This document shows, one piece after another, positions 48,623-59,392 of a DNA stretch of 64,000 bases. The notes under the pieces are model-generated. The model worked only from the letters and a program-made list of their open reading frames with translations, searched no databases and was not told the origin of the DNA. Made by a program: the position numbers and the translations under genes. Position 1 is the first letter of the stretch. Every line of letters begins with the position of its first letter. Source of the stretch: Pseudomonadota bacterium (GTDB taxonomy: Bacteria > Pseudomonadota > Gammaproteobacteria > Xanthomonadales > Xanthomonadaceae); contig JAFECB010000021.1 of NCBI GenBank assembly GCA_018242365.1, forward strand, positions 62,001 through 126,000. The letters are read 5' to 3'.

Positions 48623-49816
48623 ATGCGTCCCACCCACCTGGCTGCCGCGATCGCGCTGGCCACTGCAAGCCTCAGTTTCAACGCCGCCGCGCAGACGGCA
48701 CCCAGCGCGCAGGACATCGCCGAGTTGAAGGCGCAGATCGCAGCCTTGCAGGCCCAGATCCAGAACCTGGAAGAACGCAGCGACGCGCAGTCGGAGGTGA
48801 ACGTCGCGCAGGCCGCCGTCAACGAACAGATGGACGATGTTTCCGCGCTGCGGCGGTTGGTGAACGACACCAGGATCAGTGGCCGCCTGTATTACGATTT
48901 GACCAACATCAACGAGAGCAACCGTGGGGTGAAGACGGATCGTTCCGGCTTCGCCTTCGACATCAAGCGGTTCTACCTCGGCGTCGACCACAAGTTCAAT
49001 GATCGCTGGTCGATGAACCTGACCACCGACTTCCAGTATTCCTCGGCGATTTCGTCCACCGAGATCTATCTCAAGAAGGCCTATATCCAGTACCGGTACA
49101 GCGATGCCTTGGTGCTGCGCGCCGGTGCCGCCGACTTGCCGTGGGTGCCGTTCGCCGAGAATTGGTACGGCATGCGCTACATCGAGAACACGATTGCCGA
49201 CCGCCTGAAGTTCGGCACCTCGGCGGATTGGGGCATCCACGCGGGTGGCAAGCTGGCCGGGGGTTCCTTCGAGTACGCGGTCGCGGCCCTGAACGGCAAC
49301 GGCTACAAGAATCCCAGCCGCAGCCACGGCCTGGATTTCGAAGGACGCTTGAGCTTCTCCCCGACGGACCGGACGGTGCTGGGCGTGGGCCTTTACACCG
49401 GCACCCTCGGTCGCGACAAGCAGACGCTTCCGGCCGTGCACACCGCCAATCGCGTCAATGTCATGGCGGCGTACATGTACGGCAACACCCGCTTGGGCGT
49501 TGAATATTTCCGCGCCAACAACTGGAACAACGTCATGACCGTCGCCACCGACAGCGCCAGTGGCTGGTCGCTGTGGGGCAGCCATGGCCTCAACCAGAAT
49601 GGCGTTACCTTGTTCGCACGCTACGACAACAGCCGCACGAGCCGGACGCTGGACCCGACCTTGCGGGACACCTACTACAACCTCGGCGTGGAATGGCCGC
49701 TGGCACCCGGCATCAAGCTTGCCACCGTGTACAAGCACACCGAGCAACGCAATGCCCTGCGCACGCGGAACCTGCAAACCGATGAATTCGGCGTCTGGGG
49801 CGAGTTCCGATTCTGA
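48623..49816 (+). CDS. Outer membrane porin, OprP/phosphate-selective-like
   Basis: 397 residues: signal peptide (ATASLSFNAAAQ), a coiled-coil region (AQDIAELKAQIAALQAQIQNLEER, ~28-50, trimer-forming), then a beta-barrel of alternating strands ending in the outer-membrane C-terminal Phe (GVWGEFRF). Its divergent position from pstS with a shared Pho box suggests a phosphate-limitation porin for phosphate or polyphosphate entry. GGAG is 6 bp before the ATG. Confidence 0.88.
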   Translation: MRPTHLAAAIALATASLSFNAAAQTAPSAQDIAELKAQIAALQAQIQNLEERSDAQSEVNVAQAAVNEQMDDVSALRRLVNDTRISGRLYYDLTNINESNRGVKTDRSGFAFDIKRFYLGVDHKFNDRWSMNLTTDFQYSSAISSTEIYLKKAYIQYRYSDALVLRAGAADLPWVPFAENWYGMRYIENTIADRLKFGTSADWGIHAGGKLAGGSFEYAVAALNGNGYKNPSRSHGLDFEGRLSFSPTDRTVLGVGLYTGTLGRDKQTLPAVHTANRVNVMAAYMYGNTRLGVEYFRANNWNNVMTVATDSASGWSLWGSHGLNQNGVTLFARYDNSRTSRTLDPTLRDTYYNLGVEWPLAPGIKLATVYKHTEQRNALRTRNLQTDEFGVWGEFRF

Positions 49817-49848
49817 CTGACAGCAGCGGTCCAATTGGAGCGCCATCG

Positions 49849-49880
49849 TGCGGCGGGCTTCGTCTCGCCGCATTGTTTTT
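49849..49880. terminator. Rho-independent terminator after the porin gene
   Basis: Stem TGCGGCG (49849-49855) / CGCCGCA (49866-49872), then TTGTTTTT. It lies between the convergent porin and nth genes. Confidence 0.8.
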
Positions 49881-49885
49881 CACAG

Positions 49886-50575
49886 TCAGTTTGCCCAGTT
49901 GGGTGGTCCCTTGTCGGGCCAGCGGCAAAGATCGTGGAGCGGGCAGTGCAGGCAGTCCGGCTTGCGCGCCTTGCACACGTAGCGGCCGTGCAGGATCAGC
50001 CAATGGTGGGCGTCGCGCGCGAATTCGGACGGCACCAGTTTCACCAGCTTGTCCTCGACCGTGCGCACGTCCTTGCCGGGGGCGAGGCCGGTGCGGTTGG
50101 CGACGCGGAAGATGTGGGTATCCACCGCGATCGTGGGCTCACCGAACGCGGTGTTGAGGACGACATTGGCGGTTTTGCGGCCGACGCCGGGTAGTGCCTC
50201 CAGTTCTTCGCGGCTGCGCGGTACGTCGCCGCCGTGGCGCTCCAGCAGCAACCGGCACAGTGCAATCACGTTTGCGGCCTTGGCGTTGAACAGGCCGATG
50301 GTGTTGATGTAGCCCTTCAACCCGTCTTCGCCCAGCGCGAGGATCGCGGCGGGTGTGTTGGCGATGGGGAAGAGTTTTCGGGTGGCCTTGTTGACGCCTA
50401 CATCGGTGGCCTGCGCCGACAGCACCACGGCGACCAGCAGCTCGAAGGGTGTGGCGTATTCCAGTTCGGTGGTTGGATGCGGATTGAGGTCGCGCAGTCG
50501 AGAGAACAGTTCGGTGATTTCAGCCAGCGTGAGCTTGCTGCCGCGTGCCGCGCGTGGACTGCGGGACGGGCTCAT
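49886..50575 (-). CDS. nth: Endonuclease III
   Basis: 229-residue DNA glycosylase/AP lyase for oxidised pyrimidines. HhH motif LPGVGRKTANVVL with catalytic K134, catalytic D152 (AVDTHIFRV), and a 4Fe-4S cluster loop of four Cys at 201, 208, 211 and 217 (C-x6-C-x2-C-x5-C). The start overlaps the stop of the upstream Cys-rich gene (ATGA). Confidence 0.96.
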   Translation of the reverse strand: MSPSRSPRAARGSKLTLAEITELFSRLRDLNPHPTTELEYATPFELLVAVVLSAQATDVGVNKATRKLFPIANTPAAILALGEDGLKGYINTIGLFNAKAANVIALCRLLLERHGGDVPRSREELEALPGVGRKTANVVLNTAFGEPTIAVDTHIFRVANRTGLAPGKDVRTVEDKLVKLVPSEFARDAHHWLILHGRYVCKARKPDCLHCPLHDLCRWPDKGPPNWAN

Positions 50576-50958
50576 GAATGCCGGGCCTTGGCTTTGGCCA
50601 ATGCGCGGGCCAGCGCCTCGGCGGCGGCACCTGGCAATGCGGGCGTCGGCGTGGGCGTGGCGACGGGCTCTTGGCGGGGTTTCCGCGCCGCGTCGCGTTC
50701 ACGCTGGATGCGCTCCAGCCGTGCAGCACGCGCGCGGTGGCGTCCGCGTGCTGCCAATGCGAAGCGGCGTGCCTCACGGATGGCGATCAGGGCAGCGTCG
50801 CACCCGGCGGCGCAGCCCGGGCACGGCTGCGCATCCAGCAAGCCCAGCGCCAGCGCTGCATCGAGGTCATCCTCGCCCAGCGCGATCAGCACCGCGTGTG
50901 CGGGATGGTCCAATGCGCAGGGGCAGATGGGGCAGCAGGTGTGCATGGGGCTCGTCAT
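50572..50958 (-). CDS. Small Cys-rich protein coupled to nth
   Basis: 128 residues. Seven Cys in two clusters (CCPICPC near residue 8, CPGCAAGC near residue 45), then a long basic Arg/Ala helix (~60-90) and an Ala/Pro-rich end. The Cys clusters look like zinc or Fe-S ligands. Start could be 50958 or 50946. Coupling to nth suggests an Fe-S or DNA-repair link, but the family is unknown to me. In related genomes such genes sit next to an Fe-S electron-transfer protein of the rnfB type, which I do not see here. Confidence 0.68.
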   Translation of the reverse strand: MTSPMHTCCPICPCALDHPAHAVLIALGEDDLDAALALGLLDAQPCPGCAAGCDAALIAIREARRFALAARGRHRARAARLERIQRERDAARKPRQEPVATPTPTPALPGAAAEALARALAKAKARHS

Positions 50959-51053
50959 GGATGCAGCGGCTGGCACCCAGCCCGCGCATCGCTCTACCGT
51001 GCGGGAAGCCACCCCCGCATCCACGGGAATGACTGGGGGTGGTGTCGCGATGT

Positions 51054-51836
51054 TTACTTGCCGGCAAATGTCGGCTTGCGCTTTTCCAGGAACGCCGATG
51101 TGCCTTCGCGCATGTCCTCGGTGGCGAACATCAGGCCGAATTGCGCGGACTCGTATTCCAACCCTTCCTCGATCCCGCATTCGCCGCCGATGTTCACGCA
51201 GTCCAGCATCCCGCGTAGCGCCAACGGTGCGGCCCTGGCCAATTGGCCGGCCAGTTGCATCACCGCAGATTCAAGTTCGGCCGCGGGCACCACGCGGTTG
51301 ACGATGCCCAGTTGCAGGGCGCGCTCGGCATTGATCGGGGCGCCGGTCAGGCACAGCTCCAGCGTCGCCGCCCGGCCGCACAGCCGCAGCAGGCGCTGGC
51401 TGCCGCCGAAGCCCGGGATCAGGCCTAGGTTGATTTCCGGCTGGCCGACCTTGGCGGTATCGGCGGCGATCCGCAGATGGCAGCACATCGCCAGCTCCAG
51501 CCCACCGCCGAGGGCGAAGCCGTTGACCATGGCGATGACCGGTTTGGACAGCTTCTCCACCCGCCGCATCATGCGGGTGCCGCGCAGCGAGAAATCGCGG
51601 CCCTGCGCCGGGGTCAGGGTGTTCATCTCACTGATGTCGGCGCCGGCGACGAAGGCCTTGGGGCCGGCACCGGTCAGCACCACCACGCGCACCTCGGGGT
51701 CGTGGTCGGCTGCCGCGAAGGCAGCATCCAGCGCATCCAGCGTGTCGGCGTTGAGCGCGTTCAGCTTGTCCGGGCGGTTGATGCGGATTGTGCGGATGCC
51801 CGCGGCGGTGTCGATGAGTAGCAGGTTGTCGGTCAT
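51054..51836 (-). CDS. Enoyl-CoA hydratase/crotonase
   Basis: 260 residues. Oxyanion-hole segments AFVAGADISEM and VNGFALGGGLELAM, and both catalytic Glu are present (GGGLELAM and GQPEINLGLIPGFGG), which supports real hydratase activity in beta-oxidation (short-chain). The start gives the conserved MTDNLLL N-terminus. Monocistronic. Confidence 0.93.
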   Translation of the reverse strand: MTDNLLLIDTAAGIRTIRINRPDKLNALNADTLDALDAAFAAADHDPEVRVVVLTGAGPKAFVAGADISEMNTLTPAQGRDFSLRGTRMMRRVEKLSKPVIAMVNGFALGGGLELAMCCHLRIAADTAKVGQPEINLGLIPGFGGSQRLLRLCGRAATLELCLTGAPINAERALQLGIVNRVVPAAELESAVMQLAGQLARAAPLALRGMLDCVNIGGECGIEEGLEYESAQFGLMFATEDMREGTSAFLEKRKPTFAGK

Positions 51837-52043
51837 GGGCCTGAAAAATATTCGTGAATGGGGAACTTCCCTTGCCACGGCCGGTCGCACTCGGGACCTC
51901 GGTAGCCGACGTGGGCCGGGGCGGTTATCCTATCGTGTCCCGTTGGCGGCTTGCCGCCTGCTATCGGCAATTCCCCCCGGCCTCGGCCGGTTTACCCGTC
52001 CGGGCCGCGCCTGCGGTCCTTTTCATATCGAATGAGGTTCTGG

Positions 52044-52796
52044 ATGAAGCTTCACGTGATTGCTGCCAGCGTGGCGGCCCTGCTCCTGAGCGCCGGTGTC
52101 GTCACCGCGCAAGCCCAGACTGCACCCGCAGCGCGTCCTGCGGCACGTCCTGCCGCTGCGGCTCCGGCGGCACCTGCTGCCGGCACCCTGCCGGTGGTCG
52201 ACAAGACGCACGCCAGTTATGCGCTGGGCTGGAACCTCGGCCAGGAGATGAAGGCAGGCGGTGAGCCGATCGACATCGCCACCGTCATCCGCGGCGTGCA
52301 GGATGCGTTCGGTGGCAAGCAGCCGGCTTATACCGACGACCAGCTGCGTACCGCTTACGGCGGCTACCAGCAGCGTCTGGAAGCCAAGGCACAGGCAGCG
52401 TTCCGCAAGGCACTGGATGACAACAAGGCGCAGTCGGCGGGCTTCCTGGCCCAGTACAAGGCGCAGCCGGGCGTGGTGACGATGCCCAGCGGCATCATGT
52501 ACCGCATCGCCAAGCCGGGCACCGGTGCCAAACCGACCGCCAACAGCGAAGTGCAGATCGCGTTCCGCAGCTTCCTCGCGGCGGTAGGTACGCCGCTGAG
52601 TGGTGTGCAGACACCGCCGCCGTTCAAGGTGTCGGCCGCGCCGATCCCGGCGATCCGCGACACCCTGCCGCTGATGCAGCAGGGCACGGTGTGGGAAGTC
52701 GTGATCCCGCCGGGCGTGAGCCTGGGTGCGGGCCAGAATGCGGAGTTCGCGCAGCAGGCCATCGCGATGCAGATCGAGCTGGGTTCGGTGAAGTGA
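52044..52796 (+). CDS. Exported FKBP-type isomerase-like protein (Mip/FkpA N-terminal domain)
   Basis: 250 residues. Signal peptide (MKLHVIAASVAALLLSAGVVTAQA), a Pro/Ala linker, then the helical dimerisation domain of Mip/FkpA (HASYALGWNLGQEMKAGGEPIDIATVIRGVQDAF) with the long second helix, and a C-terminal FKBP domain that is reduced (IMYRIAKPGTGAKP...TVWEVVIPPGVSLGAG). Several FKBP active-site aromatics are missing, so isomerase activity may be weak and a chaperone role more likely. GAGG 6 bp upstream fixes the start. Confidence 0.85.
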   Translation: MKLHVIAASVAALLLSAGVVTAQAQTAPAARPAARPAAAAPAAPAAGTLPVVDKTHASYALGWNLGQEMKAGGEPIDIATVIRGVQDAFGGKQPAYTDDQLRTAYGGYQQRLEAKAQAAFRKALDDNKAQSAGFLAQYKAQPGVVTMPSGIMYRIAKPGTGAKPTANSEVQIAFRSFLAAVGTPLSGVQTPPPFKVSAAPIPAIRDTLPLMQQGTVWEVVIPPGVSLGAGQNAEFAQQAIAMQIELGSVK

Positions 52797-52890
52797 TGCA
52801 GAAGGTGGGTCCATTTGCGGATCTGCCTTCATTCCGGGTGCTGCCGTGAAGATCGGCGGTATCCGCAAGCCTCCCGACTAGCAGTTACAT

Positions 52891-52919
52891 CGATGCGCCG
52901 GCCCCGTGCCGGCGCATCG
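52891..52919. terminator. Strong hairpin after the FKBP-like gene
   Basis: Perfect 12-bp stem CGATGCGCCGGC (52891-52902) / GCCGGCGCATCG (52908-52919) with loop CCCGT, followed by CATTTGG. No T-run, so it may terminate weakly, protect the upstream mRNA, or sit in the leader of the next operon, 22 bp from its start. Confidence 0.6.
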
Positions 52920-52941
52920 CATTTGGAGCAACGTGATCCCG

Positions 52942-53133
52942 ATGATGCTTGAGCCGCGCGCCATCCTCAGCCCTTGCACCGGCATCTGCACCCTGGGTGA
53001 CGATGGACTGTGCCTGGGCTGCCTGCGCACCGGCACCGAGATCGCGGTGTGGTCGAGCTTGGGTGATGCCGCTCGCCTGCATGTCATGGATGTGGTCCTG
53101 CCTGCGCGTGCCGCGCAACGGGAGGCCTCATGA
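52942..53133 (+). CDS. DUF1289 family protein
   Basis: 63 residues with the DUF1289 pattern SPCTGICTLGDDGLCLGCLRTGTEIAVW: four Cys that likely bind a metal or Fe-S cluster. ATG 52942 and 52945 are adjacent; GTG 52933 lies 4 bp after GGAG and is an alternative. It overlaps the Nudix start (ATGA) and begins a four-gene unit. Confidence 0.8.
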   Translation: MMLEPRAILSPCTGICTLGDDGLCLGCLRTGTEIAVWSSLGDAARLHVMDVVLPARAAQREAS

Positions 53134-53756
53134 GCGAGGCCGATGGACTGGCAAGCCGCTTGCGCCGTGCCGCCTATCCGATCGAGATTCCGCCGACATC
53201 CTCGCCATGGAATCTGGCCGAATTGGAAGGTATTCCATTGTCTCCCCCGCGACCTGCCGCGGTGCTGCTGGGTGTCATCCCGCGCAAGGAAGGGGTTGGC
53301 GTGCTGTTGACCCGACGCACCGAGCAGTTGCGCGACCACGCAGGCCAGGTCAGCTTGCCGGGTGGCCGCATCGAACCGGCCGACACCAGCCCGGCACAGG
53401 CGGCATTGCGCGAGGCGCAGGAGGAGGTCGGCCTGTTGCCGGCGCAGGCACAGGTGCTGGGTTACCTCGATCCCTACCTGACGATTACCGGCTACCGGGT
53501 ATTGCCGGTGGTGGCGATGATCCATCAAGACTTCATTCCGCGCGCCAATCCGGAGGAAGTCGCCGATGTGTTCGAGGTGCCGCTGGCGCTCCTGATGGAT
53601 CCCGACCATCTCGAACAGGTCGAGTTCACATTTGGCGGGCGCACCCGGCATGTGTTGCAATACCGTTACGCCACGCACCGGATCTGGGGTGCGACGGCGG
53701 CGATCCTGTACAACCTGCGCGAACGACTTGCGGCTTCCGATCAAGGAGAGAGGTGA
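53130..53756 (+). CDS. Nudix hydrolase, CoA pyrophosphatase (NudL) type
   Basis: 208 residues. The NudL-type motif VSLPGGRIEPADTSPAQAALREAQEEVGL (Nudix box, ~75-102) with LLTRRTEQLRDHAGQV before it marks the CoA/acetyl-CoA diphosphatase branch; E-x2-E-E ligands (REAQEE) are present. Overlaps both neighbours (ATGA upstream, TGATG downstream). Confidence 0.9.
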   Translation: MSEADGLASRLRRAAYPIEIPPTSSPWNLAELEGIPLSPPRPAAVLLGVIPRKEGVGVLLTRRTEQLRDHAGQVSLPGGRIEPADTSPAQAALREAQEEVGLLPAQAQVLGYLDPYLTITGYRVLPVVAMIHQDFIPRANPEEVADVFEVPLALLMDPDHLEQVEFTFGGRTRHVLQYRYATHRIWGATAAILYNLRERLAASDQGER

Positions 53757-54601
53757 TGGCCGGTTGGACGACCTTGGTGCAGGCGGATGTCCTGTCGATG
53801 GCGCTGGAGCGCCGCGATGTGGTCATCATCGACTGCCGATTTTCCTTGCTCGATCCCCATCTGGGCGAGCAGGAGTGGTTGCGCTCGCATATTGCCGGGG
53901 CGGTGCATGCGCATCTGGATCGCGATCTCTCGGAGATGGGGGTGGCCGGTCTGGGCCGCCATCCGTGGCCGAGCAACAAGTATTTCCTCGAACGCCTGCG
54001 TCGCTGGGACGTGAAGCCCACATCGCAGGTCATCGCCTATGACCATGGCGATGGTTCGATCGCCGCGCGGCTGTGGTTCATGTTGCGGACAATGGGGCAC
54101 GAGAAAGTCGCGGTGCTGGATGGCGGCTGGACACGCTGGACCTCGCTCGGGCTGCCGGTTTCGACGACAGTACCGTCGCCGGGTGCCTCGTTCTTCGGTG
54201 GCAGTTTCGATGAGAGTCGTTTGCTGGATGCCAATGCCGTGGCGGCGCATCTCGCAGCGGGCGGGCTGTTGATCGACGCTCGTTCGCCCGTGCGATTCCG
54301 TGGCGATGAAGAGCCGCTGGATCGCGTGGCAGGGCATGTGCCCTGCGCGATCAATCGCCCTTTCGCCTTGAACATGGAAGACGGCCGCTTCAAGTCACCG
54401 GTGCGACTGGCTGCGGAGTATCGCGAATTGCTGCAAGGTCATGACCCGTCCGATGTGGTGATGATGTGCGGCTCGGGTGTCACTGCCTGCCACAACCTGC
54501 TGGCGATGGAGCGCGCCGGACTGAAGGGCGCGAAGCTGTACGCGGGTTCCTGGAGTGGCTGGATTTCCGATCCATCACGCCCGGTGGTGACAGGGAGTTG
54601 A
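53756..54601 (+). CDS. Sulfurtransferase (rhodanese/3-mercaptopyruvate type)
   Basis: 281 residues, two rhodanese domains. The active Cys is C238 in MMCGSGVTACHNLLA; CGSGVTA is the loop of 3-mercaptopyruvate sulfurtransferases rather than CRKGVTA of thiosulfate rhodaneses. It moves sulfane sulfur to a thiol acceptor or cyanide. It shares one base with the Nudix stop (TGATG) and is 3 bp before the ArsC-like gene. Confidence 0.9.
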   Translation: MAGWTTLVQADVLSMALERRDVVIIDCRFSLLDPHLGEQEWLRSHIAGAVHAHLDRDLSEMGVAGLGRHPWPSNKYFLERLRRWDVKPTSQVIAYDHGDGSIAARLWFMLRTMGHEKVAVLDGGWTRWTSLGLPVSTTVPSPGASFFGGSFDESRLLDANAVAAHLAAGGLLIDARSPVRFRGDEEPLDRVAGHVPCAINRPFALNMEDGRFKSPVRLAAEYRELLQGHDPSDVVMMCGSGVTACHNLLAMERAGLKGAKLYAGSWSGWISDPSRPVVTGS

Positions 54602-54604
54602 GCC

Positions 54605-54964
54605 ATGACGAATCAGCAGCACGTCGAGATCTGGCATCGCGCCACCTGCGGCAATTCGCGCGGGGCACTGGAGTTGATTCGTGAAGCGGGAATCGAGCCT
54701 TTGATCGTCGATTACAGCAATGACCCGCCGAGCAAGGAACGCTTGCGGCAGGCCATTGCCGATGCCGGATTGCAGGTGCGTGAGGCAATCCGCAGCAAGG
54801 AGCCGGCATATGCGGAGCAGGGGCTGGACGATGCATCTTTATCCGACGATGCCTTGCTGGAGGCGATGCTGGCAACGCCGATCCTGATCAACCGCCCGTT
54901 CGTGTTCACGGCCAAGGGCGTGCGCCTGTGTCGCCCGCCGGAGTTGGTGCTGGAGATCCTGTAG
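54605..54964 (+). CDS. ArsC-family arsenate reductase-like protein
   Basis: 119 residues with the ArsC (glutaredoxin-linked) fold: Cys15 in HRATCGNSRGAL, REAIRSKEPAY with the ArsC Arg, and PILINRPFVFTAKGVRLCRPPE with the conserved NRP and RPPE motifs. Reduces arsenate in the classical family; Spx-like or YfgD-type roles are also possible. No other ars genes are near. The TAG stop lies in the GTAG end of REP cluster 4. Confidence 0.87.
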   Translation: MTNQQHVEIWHRATCGNSRGALELIREAGIEPLIVDYSNDPPSKERLRQAIADAGLQVREAIRSKEPAYAEQGLDDASLSDDALLEAMLATPILINRPFVFTAKGVRLCRPPELVLEIL

Positions 54965-55142
54965 CGCACCCTGGGTGCGCGATGAGAGTGGGCCGGGTCG
55001 CACCCCTGCGGTGTGCTCCTACAGTCGCTCGAATTCTGTAGGAGCGCACCGAAGGGGCGCGATGTTTTTCAGAATCTGCGAGCGTGTTCGCGCCCTCGAG
55101 CGTATTCGCGCCCCTCGGCCCTCGGCCTCGGTGCGCTCCTAC
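54961..55142. repeat. GTAG-ended REP cluster 4
   Basis: Mixed REP units: GTAGCGCACC (54961-) paired with GTGTGCTCCTAC (to 55022), a direct unit GTAGGAGCGCACCGAAGG (55038-55063) and an inverted unit ending CGGTGCGCTCCTAC (55142). The outermost GTAG ends contain the stop codons of the ArsC gene (54962-54964) and of the minus-strand isomerase gene (55139-55141). Confidence 0.9.
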
Positions 55143-55897
55143 TTCCCGATCCGCGCCAGCATCGCGCGCAATCCGGCTTGGGTGTCGGGATGGGTCCAGG
55201 CGGTGACGAAGCGGTCGAGGTTGATGCGCTCCGGGGCCAGGGCGGCGATCACGTCACGGCGTGCAATGGCGCGAGTCTGCAGCATCGGTTCGCGTGGCAG
55301 TTGGATCAGGGTTTCCAGCCAGGCGTGCGCACGACGTTCCACCTCTTCAGCAGCAGCAAGCTCGTCCACCAGACCGATCGACAGCGCCTGCCCGGCATCC
55401 GGCATGTGGCCAGCCACCAGCAGGCGTTCGGCGCGGTGCGGGCCGACCACGCGTGCCAGCAAGGCCTGGATGCCTTCCGGCGCGACAAGACCCACCTGGG
55501 TTTCATTGAGGCCGATCCGGAACGGGCCCTCGGCCAGTACGCGATAGTCGCAGCACAGTGCCAGTACGCAGCCACCTGCCGGGGCGTGACCGGCCATCGC
55601 CGCGACCACCGGCACCGGGCATGCCGCCAGCGCCCGCGCCGCTCGGAAAAACGCTTCCCAAGCCTGCATCAGTGCGTCACGATCCGCGCCCAGTGAGAGC
55701 AGAAAGGGGACGTCGAGCCCGGCCGAAAAAACCTTCACGCCGCCGGCCAGCACGATCCCGCCGGCACCGCTCGCCACCGCATCGGCAATCGCCTGCGCCA
55801 GCGCATCACACAGCTCTGGATTGAGCGCATTGACCGGAGGACGGGTCATCCGCAGCTGATGGAGGGTGCCGTGGACGCTGGTTTCGATCAGGGGCAT
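55139..55897 (-). CDS. Enoyl-CoA delta isomerase, ECI1-like
   Basis: 252-residue crotonase-fold protein. The first catalytic Glu of hydratases is absent (APAGGCVLALCCDYR), while LNETQVGLVAPEGIQALL matches the mitochondrial ECI1 (GLNETQLGI) form, in which the single Glu moves the double bond. It would help oxidise unsaturated fatty acids. Its TAG stop is the GTAG end of REP cluster 4 on the minus strand. Confidence 0.85.
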   Translation of the reverse strand: MPLIETSVHGTLHQLRMTRPPVNALNPELCDALAQAIADAVASGAGGIVLAGGVKVFSAGLDVPFLLSLGADRDALMQAWEAFFRAARALAACPVPVVAAMAGHAPAGGCVLALCCDYRVLAEGPFRIGLNETQVGLVAPEGIQALLARVVGPHRAERLLVAGHMPDAGQALSIGLVDELAAAEEVERRAHAWLETLIQLPREPMLQTRAIARRDVIAALAPERINLDRFVTAWTHPDTQAGLRAMLARIGK

Positions 55898-55965
55898 GTC
55901 GGTTTCCGGGTTAGAGGTGCGAGTCCGGCATCGATCAGGATCATGTTGCCGGGTTCGTGGAAAAA

Positions 55966-56372
55966 TCAGGGCTGCAAACGCTGGGCGGCACGGCGCACCG
56001 CATCCGGCAGTGGCGTCGCCTTGCCGCTCAGGCGGTCGATCCAGACCATGACCACATTGCCATCGCAATGCAGACTGCCGTCGTCGGCGAGGATGCGATG
56101 ACCGATCACCATGCTGCTGTTGCCGATGCGCTCGACGAACAATTCGACAAGGATGCTGGCGGGATATTCGATCGGTCGCCTGAAATTCAACGTGGCCGTG
56201 GCCACGACTGGCCCAGCGTCCGCGGTGACCCAGGGCTCGTCGATGCCTTCGAGCCACTCGATACGCGCCTGTTCGAGGAAGGTCAGGTAGCGCGCATTGT
56301 TGACGTGGTTGAACGCATCCAGATCGCTCCAGCGCAGCGGGACCGGAATCCGGAAAGTGGTCTGGTCCTGGC

Positions 56373-56376
<4 letters not shown>
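55966..56376 (-). CDS. Acyl-CoA thioesterase, 4HBT hotdog fold
   Basis: 136 residues with [28 protein letters not shown] (the YbgC/4HBT hallmark Asp is in SDLDAFNHV) and the hotdog beta sheet. Cleaves acyl-CoA thioesters; substrate length unknown. The ATG overlaps the uvrA stop (ATGA), so it is translated as a unit with uvrA. Confidence 0.88.
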
Positions 56377-59267
<2,891 letters not shown>

Positions 59268-59392
59268 CGTCGGGATATTCGGGAAGCGACCGGGTAGTTT
59301 ATCGCGCACGGCAAGTCCGCTGCAGCCGCCGTGACCTGCGCGACTGTGGCGGACTGGTGTCGCACCCGCTGAGACCAGCCGGGCGGTGGGGG

